From the NCBI GenBank assembly GCA_030141605.1, contig JAQGDQ010000044.1, positions 778,001-842,000 of the forward strand: a DNA stretch of 64,000 bases, given 5' to 3'. Every line of letters starts with the position of its first letter. The first letter of the stretch is position 1. Source of the stretch: Tubiluchus corallicola. Its lineage: Eukaryota > Priapulida > Priapulimorpha > Priapulimorphida > Tubiluchidae. Under the pieces are notes generated by a model that did not search any database, was not told the DNA's origin, and saw only the letters and a program-made list of their open reading frames with translations. Shown here piece by piece: positions 59,500 through 64,000 of this stretch. The position numbers and the translations under genes are program-made.

Positions 59500-61120
59500 T
59501 TTGTGTATAGCAAAGTTCTGTAACTATCGCTCAAGTGTACGTGATCGAGTGACAACTAAGTGAATTATGATTCATTATAAGCATCAGATAACAACAATCA
59601 CTAACATATGTTATGCAGAAAACATATTTTTGTGACAGCCTCCATGTACGTAAACCCGCAGGATATGATGGTAGTCTGTGGTTTTTCAAAGCCTTCAAGT
59701 ATACCTGTATCTGAATTTAGATCTTTGTTTGAAGTTTTAAGTTTTTAAATCCACACGCATTGTAACTCGGACACGTTTAAAGTTTCTTCTATTAAAAATT
59801 CAAATTAGAATTCTGGCCAAATTAGAAATTTAGTATCATTTTAAGTGTCATTGGAGAATATACATCTTTGAAATTGTCTCAGAATATATCGACCTCGTCA
59901 TGGCAACTATGTCCCTTTACTTAAGTTACTTTAGTTAAGATTCTGCTTATAGCAGAATCTTCTTGATTTTTTAATTTAGTTTGAGTTTAATATTATAAAA
60001 TGCAAAAAAGTGCAAATTATATTTTTTTATTTTCCTGCAAGTTATGTATGTTTTGTTTTGAGATTAAAATGATAATCTTTACGAATTTACCATCATATGC
60101 ATACGTCTGTATTCTGACAGCACAAGTTTCCTTACCATCATTTTGCATTTTACTGCAGTTATAGTTTCATAGTAGACTGTTTGAGGATATCATATCCAGA
60201 ACTTTCCAGAAATTTATTTTATGTCTATTCTCTACCGAACGTGCAAAACAGATGTGAAAAAAATCTGCCAAAGGACTGGAAAGATGTTCTTAAAACTACT
60301 CTGCCCTGTTATTAATAAGGTTCCCTTGTATACAAAAAGGATACTGTCAGAGCTTAAATTAAAACACTTGTAAAAATTTACTATAACCATTTTAAAGTTA
60401 TCCGAATAATTACTTTTGTCATTACTGTTACAGACAAGAGGTGTGCAATACAACCTATAAACATCAAGCAGTGTCATAAACGAATGGTCTCATAAAATAT
60501 ATTTTTGTCCCTTGCTATAAAAATCTGGTCATATTTTTGTACAAATGCAACCTTTTTATAAGTTGAACTGGTTTTCACGTTTGTTAGGCAGTGTTTGCAT
60601 CTGTCATGCATCTTGAATGGACGTAGCTCATTTACGAGGAAGGACGAAAACATATCACATTGTAGAAATGTAATGGTAATAAAAATAAATGAGATGTGAC
60701 ACTTCATTGCTCAGAAGAAGATTCTGTTTCAGAACTATAGAGAAATTTTGGGCAATAACAGGAATGACAAGGTAACAGCAATGACTAGTGAGGTAACAGT
60801 ACAACAAGAATGACACATATACACACTATATAAGCAACAACAAGTGTTTTATTAAATCTTCGTAACTGTTTGACAAGAACAGAAAAAATACAGCTTTTAA
60901 ATTTTTTATAAAAAGAACAATATCCATAAAAAACTCACTATATAATAAATTTTAATTTGAAAATCCGTCGTTTCTGCTATGCTCTAGCAATCTTTGTCAG
61001 GAGTATATTATGAGGCATTAAAATTCGAAACAAAACAAAAGCATTATAGCAAAACTAAGGGTATCTATGAAAACAATAATCATAGAGGAGAAAAACAGAA
61101 AATGTAATCTATCATTAATA
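59500..61120. other. no gene seen; one perfect hairpin
   Basis: A 10-bp stem AAGATTCTGC / GCAGAATCTT with a 5-nt loop lies at 59937-59961, followed by a T-rich run. No coding support in the rest. Confidence 0.5.
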
Positions 61121-61154
61121 TAATATAGAATGATAATTCTTTAATATATATATT

Positions 61155-61212
61155 ATATATGTGTGTGTGCGTGTGCGCGCGTGCATGTGTGTGCGTGCAT
61201 GCGTGTGTGATT
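61155..61212. repeat. alternating GT/GC purine-pyrimidine tract
   Basis: About 55 bp of TGTGTGTGCGTGTGCGCGCG type. Strict alternation including CGCGCG makes it a candidate Z-DNA former. Confidence 0.85.
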
Positions 61213-61219
61213 TTTATTT

Positions 61220-63170
61220 AAAGCTAAGTTTTTACAATTAAGGCAGATTCAACTACGTGTTTCTTTAGTGATGTTCCTAGCTGGAAACGTTGGATTTCTC
61301 TAATGTAAATTTACTAATATTCATTATATAATGGATTGTTTATGAAATAGGTCAGAACAGATTTGGCCAAAAACAGATTTGTTTTAAGAAAAATCACAGG
61401 AACAGTAATCTTGTTGAAACTCAAACTGCACGTACATTATCGCAGCTGCTAATGGAACGCCATAAGAAAATATTAAATTATAAATGCCTTTGTCTTCTAC
61501 AGGTACATCTATTGGCTAATCTACCCATGCCATTGTTTAAACTGTGAAAAGCAGAAACTTCATGTTGTGCTAGTTTCCTTTCTATAAGCCAGATGGTCTC
61601 TCTGCTACTACACAATACTACTCTGAAATATCAAGATATCTTCTTACGTGTCATTGCTGTTACTTTGTTGTCACTCCTGTAACTTGAACGATTATAACAG
61701 GAGTGACAGTAACAGGAATGACTGTCAAGGAAAAAAACCTGCTCACACGGGCTAACTATCCTACTTCACCCTTTCCAAATAATTAGATTCAACACAGTAA
61801 AGTACTAAAATTAACCAGGCATGATTATAAGCATTTTATGTTCTGTTTTCTAATAACGGGATATATAACAGTAATGATCATGAATTAACATATCCAGAAA
61901 CAATGAACCCAAACTTTTGTCAGAAAACTTAAAAAAATATTGGAGAAGCCACCGTTAAAAAGTTTGCCAAATCACAATAGGTGGTGCTCTCTACTAACAA
62001 ATATTTAAAACAATAGAGTCAATCAGTGGTACATGCCTCAGCTTTTCCACCAAAGTAACAGGAATGTCGTTGAACTTGGAGACACACGTGAAATTAAACA
62101 ACACAAATATTTGCTAGTTCTGAAAGTATTTGGGAAGAGGAGTTTCACCTTTAGTGTGCTGTTTAGAATAAAATACTGCAAATTAGTTTTTAAACGGATA
62201 CTTTCTGCCAAATCTATCTAGAAAAGTTGAAAATGGGCACTGGGGACATAGGAAAAACTTTCACAGGAACTGATTTCAGCTTCAATAGAAATGTCCAAAT
62301 CACTTTTCTGGCAACAAATACAACTGGAATAAGTTTCTTTGGTGTCTACCAGTCATGAGACAGTATTGCACCAGAAACTTTGTTATTTAAAAAAATTATC
62401 CTGGGACAAAAATTGTACGTTCTGTGGAGAATGGCCCACTTACAGAATGCTAATATTTTTCATCTGAAGACTGAAACTGAAAGGGTAAAAAAAGTGTAGA
62501 ATATATACGGGTATCTCTTAATGGGAACGAGTGTGGATTGCAGAAAGATGACTGATGTCCCACGTTGTCCCACAACTTAAGAGGCTTATGGTACTAAATC
62601 AAATACTGCTTGTAAATCTGTTTCTGAAAGAAGTCGAAATAATTAATTTAAAAAAGCCCAGTCTGTATTTTCGTAGGAGATGCTACTTAAGTAGTCCAGT
62701 CGGTATTGTATTGGCAGTTTATCTTGGAGCTTTGTTTGTTTTCTTTTGCGGTCAAGAGCGGGTTCTAGGCTTTATAGTTTAAAGCACCTAAGTTTAGCAC
62801 TTGGAAAGGGAAGCCCAACTGACCCAGTAATTGGCGCGAAAAGACACAGTTCTGTAATGCATGGCTTCATATTCCAGCTGCTGGAGAAACTATATTTGGA
62901 ACTGATCACAGCTTCCTCATAACTGCGCATGAGACTCGGAAAGCTTTCCGTGTGTCAAGGAACTGTATTTTTGTTTGCCTTGCATTTTATTCACTGTCTG
63001 AATAATGCAATAAGGCTGGTCTTGTGGTCGTGTTAGCGTGATTGCCTCTTTTATTTCAAAAAACACCTTGTTACACAAAGAAATTTTTTTCGAAAGTTGG
63101 CGGAGGTGATTAACAAATAATGGAAGCAGAAAGTCCATAATTATAGTTGCTAAAAATGGGTAAATGTAGT
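61220..63170. other. no gene seen
   Basis: About 2 kb without supported exons. It includes an inverted repeat at 61669-61708 and scattered copies of AACAGGAATGAC. Confidence 0.5.
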
Positions 63171-63177
63171 GTTGGAA

Positions 63178-63574
63178 TAGGGGTGAGCATTCTCTACCAG
63201 AAAGCGAATTCGAATCGAATCGAATCGAATTTGTGACTTTCTAATTCGAATTGAACCGAACTTCATTATTTCGATTTCAAATTGAGATTGAATGATTTTC
63301 GAACCAGTTTTCGAACCACCAGTAAAAATTAGTTTTACAAAGATCATGCATATTACTCGACTTTGTTCTACAGTAAAACCACTAATAATGTGTCTAAAAA
63401 ATTGTGCACAGAAATCACAGCTAAATTATGCTAATTGCATGGTGTTTCAAACATTTTAATGATAAAGAACGCATGTGGTTGAAGTGCTGAATTATTTGAA
63501 TCTATTGTTTTAGGTTCGAAACGAATTCGAACTAAAAAACTCGTTCGCACTCAAACGTTCGATGCTCACCCCTA
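63178..63574. mobile_element. hAT-like MITE (TAGGGGTGAGCA ends)
   Basis: The left end is TAGGGGTGAGCATTCTCTAC and the reverse complement of the right end is TAGGGGTGAGCATCGAACGT. The subterminal parts on both sides are rich in TTCGAA/TCGAATCGAA. Flanks AGTGTTGGAA (left) and GTGTGGAA (right) look like a target duplication changed by an indel. About 397 bp, non-coding. Confidence 0.82.
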
Positions 63575-63792
63575 GTGTGGAACATAGTGTTGTTCAAATG
63601 CCAGTGTCTGCCAACTAGAATTCGTTAGGTTGATAAACAGAATGATAAAAAAGTTACGAAACTAAAAGGCAAAATGTACAATATAATACTGGTCGACACC
63701 ACATAGAAGCAGCCCCTGAAAGCGCCTAGTGAACTTAGTTCAATTGTATGATTTAGCTTTTGCTGAAGTTTTACTAAACGTTTACGAACATG

Positions 63793-63913
63793 TTAAGTTT
63801 TCTGGCACTCATAGCGGGTAGCAGTCTCGATGTAGCGAATCATTTCAGGTAGAGCGCGCTCATTGTCACCAGGATCATAGTTAATACTGTACAGACTACT
63901 GTCTATATGTTCT
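63793..63913 (-). CDS. probable last exon of a gene continuing beyond the right edge
   Basis: On the minus strand an acceptor TTTTATAG (just above 63913) opens a 40-codon frame to a TAA at 63793-63795. It contains EHIDSSLYSINYDPGDNERA, then PEMIRYIETATRYECQKT. It looks like ordinary coding sequence, with balanced amino acids and a mix of charged and hydrophobic residues, and it is unlike the AT-rich noise around it. The incoming phase is 2. I do not recognise the family. Upstream exons would lie beyond position 64,000. Confidence 0.5.
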
Positions 63914-64000
63914 CTATAAAATTTATTAAATAGTGAAATGTTTGTAGTGAATCTTAGTGATAACACTAAGCATGGAAAACGACCCTTCAACTAACTTCTG

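Overview
The window looks like nuclear DNA from a non-vertebrate animal. It is AT-rich and intron-rich. Introns follow GT-AG rules apart from one GC-AG case. It carries many short microsatellites and a varied set of old transposons: non-LTR retrotransposon fragments, tRNA- and 5S-rRNA-headed SINEs, non-autonomous hAT elements with 8-bp target duplications, and pogo/Tigger-like elements with TA targets. No species can be named from the sequence. Three complete multi-exon genes and parts of two or three others are supported; every splice junction in the three complete genes was checked base by base for reading phase.

Layout. 1-21,400: no confirmed gene except a possible terminal exon at the extreme left. 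This part is mostly repeats: GA and CT microsatellites, a fold-back element with a hAT-like insert (about 3.15-4.88 kb), two LINE 3' ends (5.2-6.1 kb), a CTAC-rich 302-bp tandem repeat (7.0-8.1 kb), a textbook hAT MITE (12.43-12.91 kb), a SINE split by another hAT MITE (14.4-15.1 kb), and a LINE split by a SINE (16.6-17.7 kb). 21,427-36,019, minus strand: the NuRD subunit MTA (metastasis-associated protein), 12 exons, 737 residues, with BAH, ELM2, SANT and GATA-type zinc finger domains plus a C2H2 finger that human MTA1 lacks. Its introns hold a LINE end, a hAT-type MITE and two Tigger-like elements, one of which contains a 5S-rRNA-derived segment. 36,829-41,356, plus strand: a 307-residue protein with an acidic N-terminus, one membrane segment and a probable SRPBCC lipid-binding-like domain, head-to-head with MTA. 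44,804-52,563, minus strand: PBLD, a PhzF-family isomerase-like protein, 6 exons, 296 residues, with two LINE fragments in opposite orientations inside intron 1. 53,045 onward, plus strand: first exon (and perhaps a second) of an unidentified gene, head-to-head with PBLD. 54,200-63,790: intergenic or intronic DNA with a LINE 3' end, an AT-rich palindrome and a hAT-like MITE. 63,793-63,913, minus strand: probable last exon of a gene that continues beyond the right edge.

The genes do not form one pathway. MTA acts in chromatin, PBLD is a cytosolic enzyme-like protein, and the SRPBCC-like protein is probably bound to a membrane. The recurring arrangement is head-to-head gene pairs (810 bp and about 480 bp between start codons), which suggests bidirectional promoters. 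I found no clear new multi-gene system. The points most worth a second look are the MTA C2H2 finger and GC-AG intron, the uncharacterised membrane SRPBCC-like gene, the 5S-derived repeat nested in a Tigger-like element, and the datable nested insertions.
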